From positions 26,770,001 to 26,834,000 of the forward strand of contig CM060834.1 in assembly GCA_030762175.1 (NCBI GenBank): a stretch of 64,000 nucleotides of DNA. The letters are read 5' to 3'. Below the pieces are notes generated by a model. The model was not told the DNA's origin. It was given only the letters and a program-made list of their open reading frames with translations, and made no database searches. A program made the position numbers and the translations under genes. This document shows positions 10,705 through 23,639 of the stretch, one piece after another. Source of the stretch: Metallyticus violacea (Eukaryota; Arthropoda; Insecta; Mantodea; Metallyticidae). Each line of letters opens with the position of its first letter. The first letter of the stretch is position 1.

Positions 10705-11430
10705 TCACAGGCGAGATAGCCCGAGAAATGATACGTGTAATATCCTCCCCTATATAGGCATGTGTACCTGTTCCGTCCTCAATTTAACATATCACTGCAC
10801 TGGTCTTCCTACTTGGCGTTATCTTCTAGATTTATAATTTATTAATTTTTTTATATCTCTTCCTCTTTCATTCTTAATGAGTGCTGATACCAATTATTTT
10901 TATTCCCATTAAATTTTATCATTGAGATTGTATGTATTAATTGTTTTCAGATATATTTATTTCTTCGTTTATGCAGAAGCATAAACTCGGCAATCTCAAT
11001 TCTGCAGTCTCTTATTATTGTCCTGTCCTATAGTCTAATTTTCACTTCAACATATTGCCATTGGCACTGACTTTTATAGAATTTCATTTGAGTTTCTTTT
11101 GACGACTTGTTCTTTAATATTCCCCAATATTGTTCCATTCATTTGTCTTAGTATAGTTAGTTTTATATTCAGATCTTCATGTTTACTGCATGATTAATGC
11201 AAACCTAAATAATTAAAACTAAAGACTTATTCTATGATTTAAAAATGTTTTTTTATTTATTTAAATATTCAAAATGCATTTACTTGTTCAGAACACTGCG
11301 AATAGAAACTACATAAAGTTACGGTTCCACCATATAATTGCCTTATCTTTCTAAGAAGAACGCAAACTTACGAATAAATCAGCACAGTAATAAAGAAAAC
11401 TACAAATATGAAGGTAAAATATTTATATTA
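10705..11430. other. Intergenic, AT-rich
   Basis: I see no gene or clear repeat here, only AT-rich DNA. Confidence 0.5.
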
Positions 11431-11439
11431 CATGAAAAG

Positions 11440-12010
11440 ACAAACGTTTCTTTTTATCGAAGTGTCCATCTTGGCTTTAAGAAATGCCTAGGAAAGTTGG
11501 TTTATAAGTCCTTGGAGACATTCCGATGCGATACCATTCCATGTTTGTTGGATATTCTCTCAGAAACGATCTAAACTTTTAATGCACTTCCTAGGTACCT
11601 CTATCCAATTTGTCCCATAACAATTCTGTATAGGTACATTCTGACATTTAGGATAGGCAAGCCACATCTCTCAGAACCCTTCAGATGTGATGTACCTCCC
11701 GCAGTATCAAGATCGATGTCTAGAGTTATTGTTGCAAAGCGAAACCTTTCCCCACTATATACAGTATTTGAATGCTACTGAGACATTTTATATTATTTCT
11801 GTGACACGTTTTCTTCAATTTTCACAGCTTCCCCAACCTTATTCAGAGAAAAACATCCCCAAGCCGTAATAAACTCCCGTCACGTGGTCGGAAACCATCT
11901 TGCCCTTTAAGCAGCTGACATAATTATGCTCTTCTGGTACCAAAGCGCTCATATTTGCATTTATCTGAGAAGAGTACTTGAGAGTAATCAGCAGCGTTGA
12001 TGTCCTTTAG
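11440..12010 (-). pseudogene. Tc1-like transposase relic
   Basis: The minus strand reads VLFSDKCKYERFG, which matches the VlfSDEskf..fG block that holds the second catalytic Asp. It then gives a GGsvmVWGCFS-like stretch (GVYYGLGMFFSE), a middle part with several stops, and finally WNGIASECLQGLI near the C-terminus (usual form W..ip.e....li.SMprR). Multiple frameshifts and stops make it inactive. No TIRs were located. Confidence 0.7.
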
Positions 12011-12014
12011 TCCT

Positions 12015-13405
12015 TTGGGGCTTCTTCTTTAATTAATAGGCCCTAGCTTTTGAAAGTCTGCAGTTTATTGTTCCAATAGATATATTAATTTATTGTTTTT
12101 AGTGAGGTTATCTGCCCTTAAATATACGACCCTGACGACTGCCGTAAAATGCACATGCAGGGCACAACCTTTGGTTAATTTGAGGTAGACCTTGTCAGCG
12201 GATATTGTGCTAATTCCTTCGTTTTGTTATGACGCTACATAAAGTATCTTGAATTGATTCTTGCAGAGAAGTGTTGAGGTGATTCGCAAGAAAATATCCT
12301 GGCAATTGTGTTTCAGTGGGAAACTGTTCGCTTATTAGAAGTTACGAGAGACAGAATCTCTTGTGACATAAAAGAATTCCGAACCACCGTGTTCTTACGG
12401 AAAAATGTTAGATGAATTGCAAGAATTTCCTACGCAGCTGCCTGCAATGTATTGCCGCTGAGGAGCATCGTTTTCAACATCTCTTATAACTAGATTAGTG
12501 CTTTACAGTGCCATTTTATGCTTTCGTTAAAAATATAAATACTAACGCAAAAATACTACTTTTACTTTCTCTATCTCCCTTTTTCTTTTCGCACTTCCCG
12601 AGTAAGCAGCCGCGCTCCAGCTCAAATAACCTCACCGTGTAACTATTATGTAATATAATTGTAAAGTTAAAAGATAGCTTGGAAGGAAAAACGGCTCACA
12701 TTGGCGCCAGAAAGAGCTCTTTTAGAAATCAATGCATCGTAATGTATTATGCTGCACGACAGCGCCTGCCGCCATACGGTTGTGTATACAGTGGCGAATG
12801 CAACGTAAGGGCAAGACCATTTTGTTGGATGGACATTTGATAGCCACGGTTTTGGGGGGGGGCAAGAAATTCCCTAGATTTAATTACATTTTATTCTTTC
12901 CAAAAGGTTACCAGGGTTTTTAACAATAATTACTTATGCTCTCCAAATATTTGGAGAATAGCTGAGTGGCTATCAGCGCACGGCCAAGACGTTGAACCCT
13001 GTTTTTTCCTGTTAAGGTCTCCCGTAACTATATCTCTTATGTTTACAGCGTACCAAGGAAGTTGTTAGCTAGTGGGGGAGAAAATATCCGTTAAATTGAC
13101 CCTTTGTACTACAAGCAATCATGTCAATTAGGTGCCTACAATGTCCCCGGCAGAGAATGACGGCGCCTCTGCAGAAATCTACTTCATTTGCTTAATTTAT
13201 TTTGTTAATTTAGCAAAGAATAGTGTGCTTCCTTTCTTAAAGTAATGTGTGCGTCAGGATTTCATTTGCACAAACTCTACGAAGGGCATACGTGAAAGGT
13301 TATGCTCCGAGATTTGTGACACACGTAACAATGTTTTTAAACCTGAGCTGCTGTGTTGATTTTTAGTGTGTCTTGTATTTTTGTGTTCAACATTATGCTT
13401 AGCAG
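12015..13405. other. Intergenic, no recognised gene
   Basis: Mixed AT-rich DNA. Short frames only. CAGTGGCGAATGC at 12789 looks like a hAT-type end but has no partner nearby. Confidence 0.45.
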
Positions 13406-13419
13406 CAACTAGATTTTAC

Positions 13420-13688
13420 CGTGACAGGTGGCCGAGGTCGTTAAGGCGCGGACTCGTGAGCGGAAGGTCTGGGATTCGAATCCCCCAGGACCGTCTTTCC
13501 TGACTGAGGTTCTTTTCAGGTTTTCATAGGTCCTCATAATGCCGTGGAGGTACCTTGAACTAAGGCTTGGAAGTTTTCTTCCTTAAAAAAATCCTTTCTC
13601 AATTTATCATCTCATATATCAACAGTGTCCATCGCCTGTGGTGCCTCAGTAGTAAAAACGGGCGTTAATAACTGTTAAAAAATTAAGC
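13420..13688 (+). mobile_element. SINE family B copy with target-site duplication
   Basis: Starts CCGTGACAGGTGGCCGAGG and ends after GGCGTTAATAACTG plus an A-rich tail. It is flanked by AACTAGATTTTA (13408-13419) and AATTAGATTTAA (13689-13700), a 12 bp imperfect target duplication. Box B is seen as GGGATTCGAATCCC. Confidence 0.9.
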
Positions 13689-13894
13689 AATTAGATTTAA
13701 GTAAGAGATTACACATAGATAATATATTTTTTAAAGTACAAATATTACAAAAAAATGAGTCAAGTTTTAAAATGAAAGTTCTGTAGGTGTGATAAATTAA
13801 TTATTATATGTCTTTTTTTTTTATTTGTCCTTATAAATTAACCTTCTCGTGATTTCATCTGTATTTTAACTGTGCCGTTCTTTCGTCTGTGATC

Positions 13895-14010
13895 AGTAAT
13901 GTCGCGGTCCGTTGTACAGCTTACCGAATAAATATTATGCTGTAATCATTCATCGCCCATGGACCGGACAAGGAGCATAAGTATATCACTACCCATCCCT
14001 AAACAAACTT
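13895..14010. repeat. Dispersed repeat D, copy 1
   Basis: Shares ATGTCGCGGYCC and a TCATCGCCCATGG core, in the same order and spacing, with 50250-50370. Identity is clear over about 110 bp. Class unknown; no coding potential seen. Confidence 0.6.
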
Positions 14011-14224
14011 AAATAAAACAAAAGGACATGGGCCAGGGTATGCTATGCAACCATAAACATTTCTCTAATGTAAATCATAACTTTATTACCGTGCTAAAGT
14101 TGTTATGAACGGCACTAGTTCGCCGTAAAGGTGACCATCTCGGGGCCAAAGGTGCAACGTCCGCTTTCTTCAAGCTTCCACATTGGACTCTCCAAGAAAG
14201 CCGTTAAAACATTATCGCTTCCCT

Positions 14225-14757
14225 GGGCGCTCATGCGCAGATTAAATTTTCTTCTCATAGCTGGTAATCTTTCCCAACCGTCATTTCTCCTTCTTAACGA
14301 ACTTTCTCTTTTACACCATTTCCTCACATTGTCATCCCCCTACATGCCACATCTGCCTCGGGTCACCTTAATCGACCTCCTCGTCGATGGAATACAATGT
14401 AAAATAAACAAAGCAAATGGAGTTGTTGAATATTACAAAAAAAAAAAAAAAAAAAAAAAAAACTTGAAAAAGAAATTGGCAATAGTGAATATTCAGAATG
14501 TTTGGAGACGCACAAAAATTATAACTGTTTTTCACCAAAATATTTTGAGATTTTTAATTGTGTATTGAGTACCGCTAATCATTCCCCCCCCCCCATCTAG
14601 TATCCCTGACATCGCTCACTATCGCTTCCTCTGATCGCGTATGCGTAAACTTGAATTATTTTCCTCACACATACGTCTTTCCCACCCGTCATTTCTGCTT
14701 CCTAACGAACTTAATCTTACAATGCATTTTTCCACATTGTCATTCTCAATTGCCACA
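14225..14757. repeat. Diverged direct repeat pair of ~120 bp
   Basis: 14225-14345 and 14640-14757 share a T/C-rich block with TCTTTCCCAMCCGTCATTTC and CCACATTGTCATTC-like parts. They are about 415 bp apart with an A26 tract (14437-14462) and a C-run in between. Probably two copies of one old element, or its long terminal parts. Nothing coding. Confidence 0.6.
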
Positions 14758-15760
14758 ACATTACTAATTAATTACATGCTATTTTTTCCTTTTCTTTTTA
14801 CACATTACCCTTCAAAAGACTCCCAAAAATGGTTTCATGAAATAGTGATATAACATAGAGTTAAGTGTGGAAAATTTTGAATACGTTTCAAAAGGAAAGC
14901 ATGCATATTTATGCTTAAGAACTTCCAGACATAACTCTAGCTATGTTGTATCACTGGTTCATGGAACCTTTCCAGAGTGCAGCATTAAGTGAGCTAAAGC
15001 TACCAATAGATTTTTTCGCCAAGAAAGGCGTGGTAAAAGCGCCGATAAAAGCGAGCATATCACAGCACAGCACAGTTGCTTATGAATGTCGGATACATCT
15101 GCAGAGAGGTTCTTCGAGCTGATGAGTTGAAATATTCTGGACGAAGTATTTCAGCAGTTACATCAAAAAATTGTCTAAGCAGTGACAGTAATAGAACTTC
15201 ACTGGTGATTTTTAAGACCAACAAGTGTGGTATAACAGGTGTCGGTGTCTTACTTACCTCTTCTGAGGCGTCATCACGTTAAAAATAGTTCCCAAACAGG
15301 CGTATGGGTCGATCCGGAAACAGTGTTGGTAATATTGCCTCTGCGATTAAGCAGGCAGTGGGTCCAGACACTTGGCACTCCGAGTGGGTGAGAGGACAGA
15401 AGTCATTTGTATACAAGGTCGCCATAAACAACAACAGACGATGAGTCATCGCCAGTCAGGGATCAACAACTCGCAACACCAAGAGATCATGTATAATGAA
15501 CGTTTCCTGTCAATGAGGCCGGCGCACCAAGCAAAGCATACCAAACAACTCCCCGCCCCTGTTGGTTCGCCTCTCTCTCTCACTTGTTTTAATTCTAATG
15601 ATTTATCTGGTGCAGTGTGGGACGTGGTGTCGGCTACAGGCAAGAGCTACTCTATTCTGGATATATCACGGAAAGTGTTGAGGTTATAATGATGCCATGT
15701 GAAAGGGTTCGGAGTCTTTATATGTCACTATTAAAAGCCATTGCACAAAAATGCAAATTA

Positions 15761-16905
15761 CAAGCGCTGTTCAATAAAGAATGATTATTTTTACACGTGT
15801 TTACATAACACATCAGGCTAACAAAATACGGCATACGTGGTACTAGTTTCATTGTTTTCACTTCCGGTTCCCTCTTATGAGAGATATGTAAATTGAGACA
15901 TGCTTGGTTCCACATAGAGCAAAATGGAGATGACATTATGCTGCTCTAAAATTCTGCTTTTGTCTTAAATCTTCAGCTGAGGTCTATGGAGAATTTAATC
16001 TTCCCTGTGGCACAGCTGGAAGATGGTTTGAAAAGTTTAAACAGGCGAGGCAGTCAATTTCAAAGGAAGGTGTACGTGGTACTCCAGTTTGTGCTCTAAC
16101 GGAAGAAAACTTTAATATCGCTGTTGTATTGTTAGAGAAGATCGTCCACTAACAATTAACAACACTGTCAGGAATTCTGAAAATTTCACTGAGTGCCAGC
16201 CAACATTGGTAACCGAAAAGTGGCACATGACACGTGTTTGTGCACGGTAGATTCCAACTGCTCATTCCCAAACAAAAGGACGTTGGTGTTCAGCAGTTGA
16301 AGATGCGGTATTTCTTTTAAAGGTAATCACAGATGATGAAACTTTCCTTCACCATTTTGATCCTGAGAGCAAACAGCAAAGATCTGTGTGGAAATGTCCT
16401 TTTCATCAATAGCAACAGTAGTTGTTTCTGCTTGGAAAAGTAGGATCTTATTTTTCGATATTCAAGAAATGTCCTAGTTGTACCAACCGTAGCTGGAAAA
16501 CACTACAGAGATGTTCTGAAAATTCTGTATTCGTGCAACAATACTTCATTTCGACAAAGCAAGAGCGCATATCGTAAATGTTATTGCTGAATATCTCACA
16601 AAAAACCACGTAGAGTGCATTGCTCATCCTCCCTATAATCCAGATTTAGTCCCGTGTAATATTTTTCTTCTTTCCAAATTGGGGGGGGGGACCACATACA
16701 ATTTTCCATCTGCAGAAGGTGAAGACTGCAAAGACGATTCTGAAGGACCTGTCAAAAATGGTTTTCAGCATGTCTTTGAAGTAGAAATGCTAGGACACAT
16801 GCATTTCACCTAATGAGCACTATTTTGAAAAATATTGTCAAAATTATGAGATTGAATAAAGGCATGTTATCAAAATTATGATAATGTTTTATTGAACAGC
16901 TCTTG
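15761..16905 (+). mobile_element. Mariner-like transposon with both ends, decayed transposase
   Basis: Ends are CAAGCGCTGTTCAATAAA and TTTATTGAACAGCTCTTG, inverted repeats of about 18 bp with one mismatch. TA precedes the left end; the right TA is mutated. Inside, the frame pieces show KFKQARQSISKEG (end of helix-turn-helix), DDETFLHHFDPESK (first catalytic Asp block) and HPPYNPDLVPCNIFLL (the [YN]SPDLaPcD block, with the last Asp changed to Asn). Several frameshifts and a G10 run break it. Length 1,145 bp compared with about 1.3 kb for intact mariners, so it is deleted and inactive. Confidence 0.85.
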
Positions 16906-17242
16906 TGGTTTTCCGTTTCGTTTGTAGTGGAAAACCATTTGTGATATATGGTGACTTTCTTTTAATCTTATGGGCGAAAAAAATCATTTCTGCAAATTCT
17001 ATTATTAGTTTTCTCTTCTGGTTAGATTCCATTATTCTACTCAATATGTCAAAATTGATACTATAAATGTTTTATAAAATTTATTTTGAATTTGGCGTGT
17101 AGCGTTATTTCTTAGTGACGTATGTAAGGTACTACATATATTGAAATTTGTTTAATTTTTGGTCTATATCAGTTTGCCGCTTATATTAAACTTTGCAGCC
17201 CCAAAACTTTAAATCTGTTCTATTATTCTACCATCAATAAAA

Positions 17243-17532
17243 CCGCCGCGGTTGACCGAGGTCGTTAAGGCGCGGACTCTTGAGCGGTAAGTCTCGGGTT
17301 CGATTCCCACCAGGACCATCCTCCCTGACTGGTTTTTTTTTTTCCTCCAGGTTTTCCTCAGTCAGCCTTCATAAATGGCAAATGCCGGGGAAGTACCCTA
17401 AACTTGGGCCTAGAACGTTTTCTTCCTTAAAATATAAACTTTCCCAATTTCTCATTTCATCTCATATATCATCAGTGTCCACCGCCTGTGGTGTCTCGGT
17501 GATTAAATGGAGCGTTAAACACTATTTAAAAA
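17243..17532 (+). mobile_element. SINE family B copy with perfect target-site duplication
   Basis: Starts CCGCCGCGG... and runs through box B GGGTTCGATTCCC to GAGCGTTAAACACTATTTAAAAA. ATCAATAAAA occurs immediately before (17233-17242) and after (17533-17542): a perfect 10 bp target duplication. One of the younger copies in the window. Confidence 0.93.
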
Positions 17533-17544
17533 ATCAATAAAATA

Positions 17545-19185
17545 TTTTATTAATCCATAGTACTGTTTTTCGGTGAAAACCATTACTTAGTTTTAGTATA
17601 AGTTATTTTGAAGTTAAAGTCGGACATTATTTTGATCACTTCTTTTTGTAATTTGCAATTTTACGAAAGGCCACTGTTGTTCATATTGTGTTTTAAGCGA
17701 CAATTTATAGAATATAATTTCATGGATTTCCTGAACCTATACTGAGTGTAATGCAAGTTTTGTATATTAATATGGAAATTGTATTGGTAAGCAGAAGATA
17801 AAATGTGAGGTCAACTGACTGATTTCACATGGAACCGGAATTTCACAGGAAAGTATGACAACTGACTGTAGTTTGAACAGTCGCGTGCTACGCTGATGCT
17901 ATCGATATGTCGCTCACAGCGAGGTTTCAGTAAAAAAATGTTGCCTCCATTAGCATTGATCAGAATTTGATGGGGATATTTTAATAAATAAAACGTAGAA
18001 TGATGTGTCCTTTAATAATACAATACATCAAATAATTGAATAAAGAAATAATTACTTATACTTAATTTACGAAAGACTGGGATATTTTGAAACTGGAACC
18101 TTAAATTCTCCCTTTTGTGTTTTTAGAGCACCTTGTTAAAATGCATTTATAATCATTTTTAAACTACCATATCAATGATTAGCCATTACCTGGTAGCATA
18201 TAATTTTAAATGAAGGGGAGTATACTCCCAATTGCAGTTAATAAATGCGTACATACATTCGACAGCAATAATCCAAGAAAATGTGCCATGTTCGTTTTGA
18301 ATATTTATGTAATACCTTGAAGACAAAAAAATCCTATTTAGACCTATGAAAACCGGTAGAAATATAAGTTTACCGTAATAAATTTTCATTCTGCTATTCC
18401 TATATCCTTTCGATATTCATACATAACCCCCGGCGATATTGGAGCGGTAAAAGAAAATAGCATAAGCCTTATACAAAGGAAAAAGAAAAGTGATACACAG
18501 TAGCTGTTCTAGAAGGTGTTATGAATAATCGACTCGACTCCCTTATGCTAATGAGATGTAAGTATTTCGAGGCCAACAAGTCACTTCCTGAGCCCCCACT
18601 GTTACGATATATACATCTTCTGTTGATGTGGTGCGGAGAGATAAGATAAATCTAGTATGCAAAACGTGACTAAAGATTGGATGAATCAATAAGCGAACAC
18701 ATAACGTCACTTCCAATCGGTTTCGGCGTGCACTTTTTATGTTTCTCACTGCACAGTCTCGAAAGTTACGTCACTTGTTAGCGTTTATATTAACCGCATC
18801 AGTGACGAATCTTCATTTCCTTAAATCTTATAAAGCTACTACAGTTTTAGAGTAGAATTTAACAAAATGGTGTGTTCAACGCAAGCATTTCTCCCCTGCT
18901 GCACTGGCAAATAAATTAATTCTACAAAAAACCTTTTCTCCGCTTGCTTTTTCATTTTTCCACCTGGATATACGTAATATGAATGCCCTGAATTCAAATT
19001 CGTTTTCGGTTTGACTGTATCAGGCTAGGTTTTTAAACAAAATCAAAATGTAATGTTCTTATATTTTTGATGAAATATTAAGTTTTAAGACATATAGCTA
19101 AGTGAAAACTGTTTTTATGGGTTTAATTTTAACTTAAATATTAAAAAATATATTGAAAAACGACAGCTCTGTGTCAATTATTACT
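17545..19185. other. Intergenic, AT-rich
   Basis: No gene recognised. Long AT-rich tracts, with short frames only. Confidence 0.5.
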
Positions 19186-19189
19186 TTCC

Positions 19190-19880
19190 AAACTTGCTTT
19201 ACTATTGGGGAGAAGAAAATGTTTTTCGAAGCTCTGATATGTCCCTCACTAGTGTATCTTTTCAAACACCAACAGTAATGAGCCATCATTGATACATCCC
19301 AAAGGCCTTGATAGTGGTTTCCATTGTTTGAATGTCTTTATAAAATTGCTCACCTTGTTCTTCAATCATTGCACCAAGATTCGCAGGGGAGTAATCAATT
19401 TGACTGTTGAGAAAATGCAATTTTGCACTCATTTCCTAGATTTCTAAAATGTTGTAGCATTTCCTCCACAATTTCTTTATACTTCTCAAATTTCTTGTTA
19501 CCAAGAAAGTTTTGTCACTTTTTTGTATGCCAACCATGCTGTCTTCTCTAACTCTGACATCGACTGATGAACGGTCTCAGTCCTGCATAAGGTCACGAAT
19601 TTGGGGTCTATCGAAAATCCCTGTTGCTATCTTAGCTTCAGTTCTCTGTGGGAACTTTGTTAACAAGAAAGTTGAAACTATCACTATCTTTATTCAGAGC
19701 AGTAACAAATTGTTTCATCAGGCTTAACTTAATATGGAGTGGTGAAAGATATTAGAAGCAGAAACCAATGGTGCATATCTTACATTTTTTTTCTCCAGGA
19801 ACAAAACTATTCCTTTGTGGCCAATTTTTTCTAGTACATTGCTCTTGATTTCGCCCTACTGTTTCATTCACAAAGTGAAC
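19190..19880 (-). pseudogene. Degraded copy of a widespread uncharacterised arthropod protein
   Basis: Minus strand from 19880 to 19190. Pieces in order: a PLHIKLSLMKQFV stretch, FNFLVNKVP, a GIFDRPQIRDLM block, and then KLHFLNSQIDYSPANLG and EEQGEQFYKDIQTMET. From memory this matches a multi-copy protein of unknown role in insects, spiders and cnidarians that has the order PLHIKLGLMKNFVKA ... GPQIRKL ... HFLHSHLDYFPENLG ... SEEQGERFHQDI. Several stops and frameshifts and a missing middle show it is dead. Its presence in many genomes at high copy suggests spread by mobile elements; that is inference. Family function unknown. Confidence 0.6.
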
Positions 19881-19884
19881 TATT

Positions 19885-21325
19885 TGTTATCTTGTTTAAA
19901 TCTCTCAGAATATTTATTTTATGTATTTAAATGAACAAATAATAAGAAAACTATTATTTTTCCATAATACCGATGAGACAACACTAAGGCTGGTTTGAGA
20001 GATTCCATGTGGTAAGGAACCAGAAAACTAGAACGGTTTTTATTCAGCAAAAATTGTGTAGACCAGTATTAACCATTCGTAATTTTCTACTTCGCTTGTC
20101 ATCCACCTTACACTTGCTAGATCCAATTAGGAAATTACACATCTCATATTTGTATTTAAAGGCTATAAATATATATTTTGTATAATATTTATTATTCCAG
20201 AACTTTCACAAGAAAGAAAACCGCATCTCACTACGATAGCGAAAGCTGAATTCACCTATTGATTTAAGACGTAGTGGAGTGTATAACATTTCGTGATTCA
20301 TTTTCGAGCGTCGTTTTGAATATTGAGACAATAAATACAGCTCGACAGTTAATGATAACTGGAGAGTACCACATTTTGAAATAAATGAACTACAGAAAAT
20401 AAAACAACATAATGTGTATTTAATTTCTATCCGTAATCGCAACATTTGCAATAGATGCCTTCCATTCACTTCGTGTTTTCTTTAACCCTAGAATACTAAC
20501 GCCATTTTACCTATACCAAATATTAATCATATTTAAAATTTATGTAATATATCTTTATATAGTTTTAAGGGAAGTAAGGAGTAAAAAAGCATACATTTTT
20601 ATATTTTGAATTTTGCGTTTATTTTGATATTATTTTTAATGTTCCTTGGTAATGAATATTTTAATAAAATTTTAATTATGTCGCCGCAGAAGTCATTTCT
20701 TTCGGATTTTGCTAGCACTCGTTCAGTAAAAAATCTATATTTCAGGAACTGTTTGTTCTAAAAGGCTGTGGTTTGTCTTGAATGATGGAAAAAGTTGTAT
20801 TTCTGAAATTGACAGCGTATGTTTCCATGCATCCTTCTTTGTTGTTTAAAATTATTTGAGGGTTTTATCTGGTGTTTCCATAAAATTTACTTTTTCTGTA
20901 AAAACATTTTTTTTTTTTGGTTGCAGTTATTGAAAAACTACATTTTTTCCCATAACTTTCCCCTTTTTTAAGATTTGTGTAAGCTATCTCTTTGAAACCT
21001 TCACCACTTATTCATTATATCATATTTTGGCAGAATGTAGGGAAACAGAGATTTTAAGAAATGAGCATATATCGCTGCATTTTTGAATGTCAATAGCAAG
21101 TTGCACATCTACGGGGAGTGTTGGTGCAAGCGAGATACACAATTAGGGAATATTTCTAGAGAAGACCCCACAAAGAAGGTTAATGACTAAAATGAAGAGC
21201 TGGGAGTTGAAGAGGGGGTGTGAGTTAATGGAAAGGCGGCTCAAGAGTAAGGGTTCAATTCATGTTTATGTATTTGTGTATAAAATTATTATAATAGAAA
21301 ACGTAAATTTATCAAAGTATTTGTA
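19885..21325. other. Intergenic, AT-rich; possible piggyBac-type end
   Basis: No gene seen. At 20482 TTAA is followed by CCCTAGAATACTAACG, which resembles a piggyBac-like left end (TTAACCCTAGAA). No matching right end was found downstream in this stretch, so the call is weak. Confidence 0.3.
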
Positions 21326-21938
21326 TATTATATGCATGCATGTAGATTTGTATGTATGTATGTATGTATGTATGTATGTATGTATGTATGTATGTATGTA
21401 TGTTTATATGCATGCATGTAGATTTGTATGTATGTATGTATGTATGTATGTATGTATGTATGTATGTATGTATGTTTATATGCATGCATGTAGATTTGTA
21501 TGTATGTATGTATGTATGTTTATATGCATGCATGTAGATTTGTATGTATGTATGTATGTATGTATGTATGTATGTATGTATGTATGTATGTTTATATGCA
21601 TGCATGTAGATTTGTATGTATGTATGTATGTATGTATGTATGTATGTATGTATGTATGTATGTATGTATGTATGTATGTATGTATGTATGTATGTATGTA
21701 TGTATGTATGTATGTATGTATGTATGTATGTATGTATGTATGTATGTATGTATGTATGTATGTATGTATGTATGTATGTATGTATGTATGTATGTATGTA
21801 TGTATGTATGTATGTATGTATGTATGTATGTATGTATGTATGTATGTATGTATGTATGTATGTATGTATGTATGTATGTATGTATGTATGTATGTATGTA
21901 TGTATGTATGTATGTATGTATGTATGTATGTATGTATG
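21326..21938. repeat. Very long compound TATG microsatellite
   Basis: TATG units run for nearly 600 bp. A 24-base interruption built on ATATGCATGCATGTAGATTT recurs at about 21326, 21403, 21475, 21519 and 21591. The last part (about 21615-21938) is uninterrupted, roughly 80 units. The open frames over it (MYVC and HTYI repeats on both strands) come from the repeat and are not genes. Confidence 0.95.
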
Positions 21939-21939
21939 A

Positions 21940-23200
21940 CCATTTTGATTGTTATAAGAACGATATTAGCATGTACGGCCGTAAGACCCATGCGACAGTT
22001 ATATTTATTTGAAAGTATTCTAAAACTGGTACAATAAAAAGTCCATTACTATCACTTATTCATGATATTATTGTAATGATGTGAGTGTATTATGGTAGAG
22101 CTAAAATGATAAAATTTTGCGGGAAAAATAGAAATAGAAAACAGCAAGCAATTGAAAATAATTTATAATTTGCTTCAAATTCACGTTGTAATAAAAATAG
22201 GTCAGCAAATTTAAATTATGTGCATTTGTATGCTGTAAAAGCTTCATTTAATTATCTTTGTTATTCATTTAGAAAATTGAACTGAAGTTGGTAAATTTAA
22301 CATTACAAGGATAGGCCTTTGATACTTTCCTTAACGATAAGACGTATTTCATATGCTTTAAAAATATTGTTCTACTTAAGTTTTTAATATAGTAATTGAG
22401 CACTGTGCAAAAGGTATTAACATTTTTCAAGCAATACACTACATAAATGCAAATGTTTACAACAAAACAATGAAACGTGTATGAAAATTGCCTTTTAATT
22501 ATGCATGTAACAGTACTGGAAGCCATAGTTGCTATTAATGAAAGTAAAATTACCAAACAGCCATGTTATGGGCAATCAAGACACTTTTTTCTGATGTTCA
22601 CCACATACTGACTATTTACATGCGGAGCAGTACACTGTTGTCATCAGTTTCTGGAAGTAGTGACTATAAGAGGCGTGTTTTCTTGTGCCCTTTTGCGTTT
22701 TTAAAGATCTTTTTAGTATATTCCTTGTTGAGGTTCGGCATAAAAGTTCGTTAAATCGTTATAAACAATTTCTTTGTGGGTAAATTCATGGTCGCCTTTT
22801 GGAAATAAGATAAGGAAAATGTAATGCTGACTGTTAAAATTGCAGCACATTGCAATTTATGATGCGTTTTATGATAGCTATGTGGAAATTTGTCTGTATT
22901 CTTGTTCGCTTGTTTGAGGAGGCCTTGGGATACTTCACCGCTGTGTGTTCGTTCTACCTCGAACCCCTGGTCTCGTATTCGTTTTTCTGTGGACGCGCAC
23001 CAATTTGTCGGAATGACATCCCCCTATTCTCTGTATGTCGCAGTTCTCCCACAATCAAATGCAGACATCTGCTGTATGGCTGTCCTACTTTAGTCGAGTT
23101 ATGCCCGTTACTTCTAAGAAAATGTGAGATGTCCATTGCAGGCGTTGTAATTTTAGTGACTAGTAGTGTACTTCCATCATGTTTTATGGACAAGATCAAA
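21940..23200. other. Intergenic, no recognised gene
   Basis: Mostly AT-rich. 22850-23200 is less AT-rich and open for 131 codons on the plus strand, but the composition is not gene-like and no motif is recognised. Confidence 0.45.
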
Positions 23201-23204
23201 AGGA

Positions 23205-23480
23205 TCGGTCATGGTGGTCTAGTGGTAACCATAATTGCCTCGTAGACCCAAGGTCGTGGGTTTAAACCCGGTCAGGATTTTTACGCCCTAAGTATGGTTT
23301 CCTTCGGAATGGAAATAAAGCCCTGAGTCCCGTGTTGAAGATTTACGGCTCGTAAAAGAACCTCAAACCTGAAAGAAGAGGCCTCTGAGCGAAATTTATC
23401 GACCGATTCACGCCCTGAGTTGAATAGGACGCATGACCAAAGATGCTAAAGACCGTCCATAAATAAATAAGACCACAAGG
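23205..23480 (+). mobile_element. SINE family A copy
   Basis: Head TGGTGGTCTAGTGGTAACCA, box B GGGTTTAAACCC, then a small deletion before the TAAGTATGGTTTCCTTCGGA stretch; ends GACCGTCCATAAATAAATAA. A diverged copy with a weakened B box. Confidence 0.9.
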
Positions 23481-23639
23481 CAGTACCCCTAGCCCAACAG
23501 AAAGTACATAAATTTTCAGAGAGCTCACGGTGTCCAGGCTGACCGTATTGACCAATGAAGGAGGTTAGTGAAGGTATTATTAATAATATTATTAATTGTA
23601 ATGGTATTGCATTATATGGACGTTAAAATTCTCGGAATC

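Noticed and set aside
15112..15140. CTGATGAGTTGAAA, resembling a hammerhead ribozyme core
   Set aside because: There is no room for stem II between CTGATGA and GAAA, and no matching stems I and III.
21183..22037. Long open frames of MYVC or HTYI repeats on both strands
   Set aside because: They are translations of the TATG microsatellite; a tetranucleotide repeat without stops is open in every frame.
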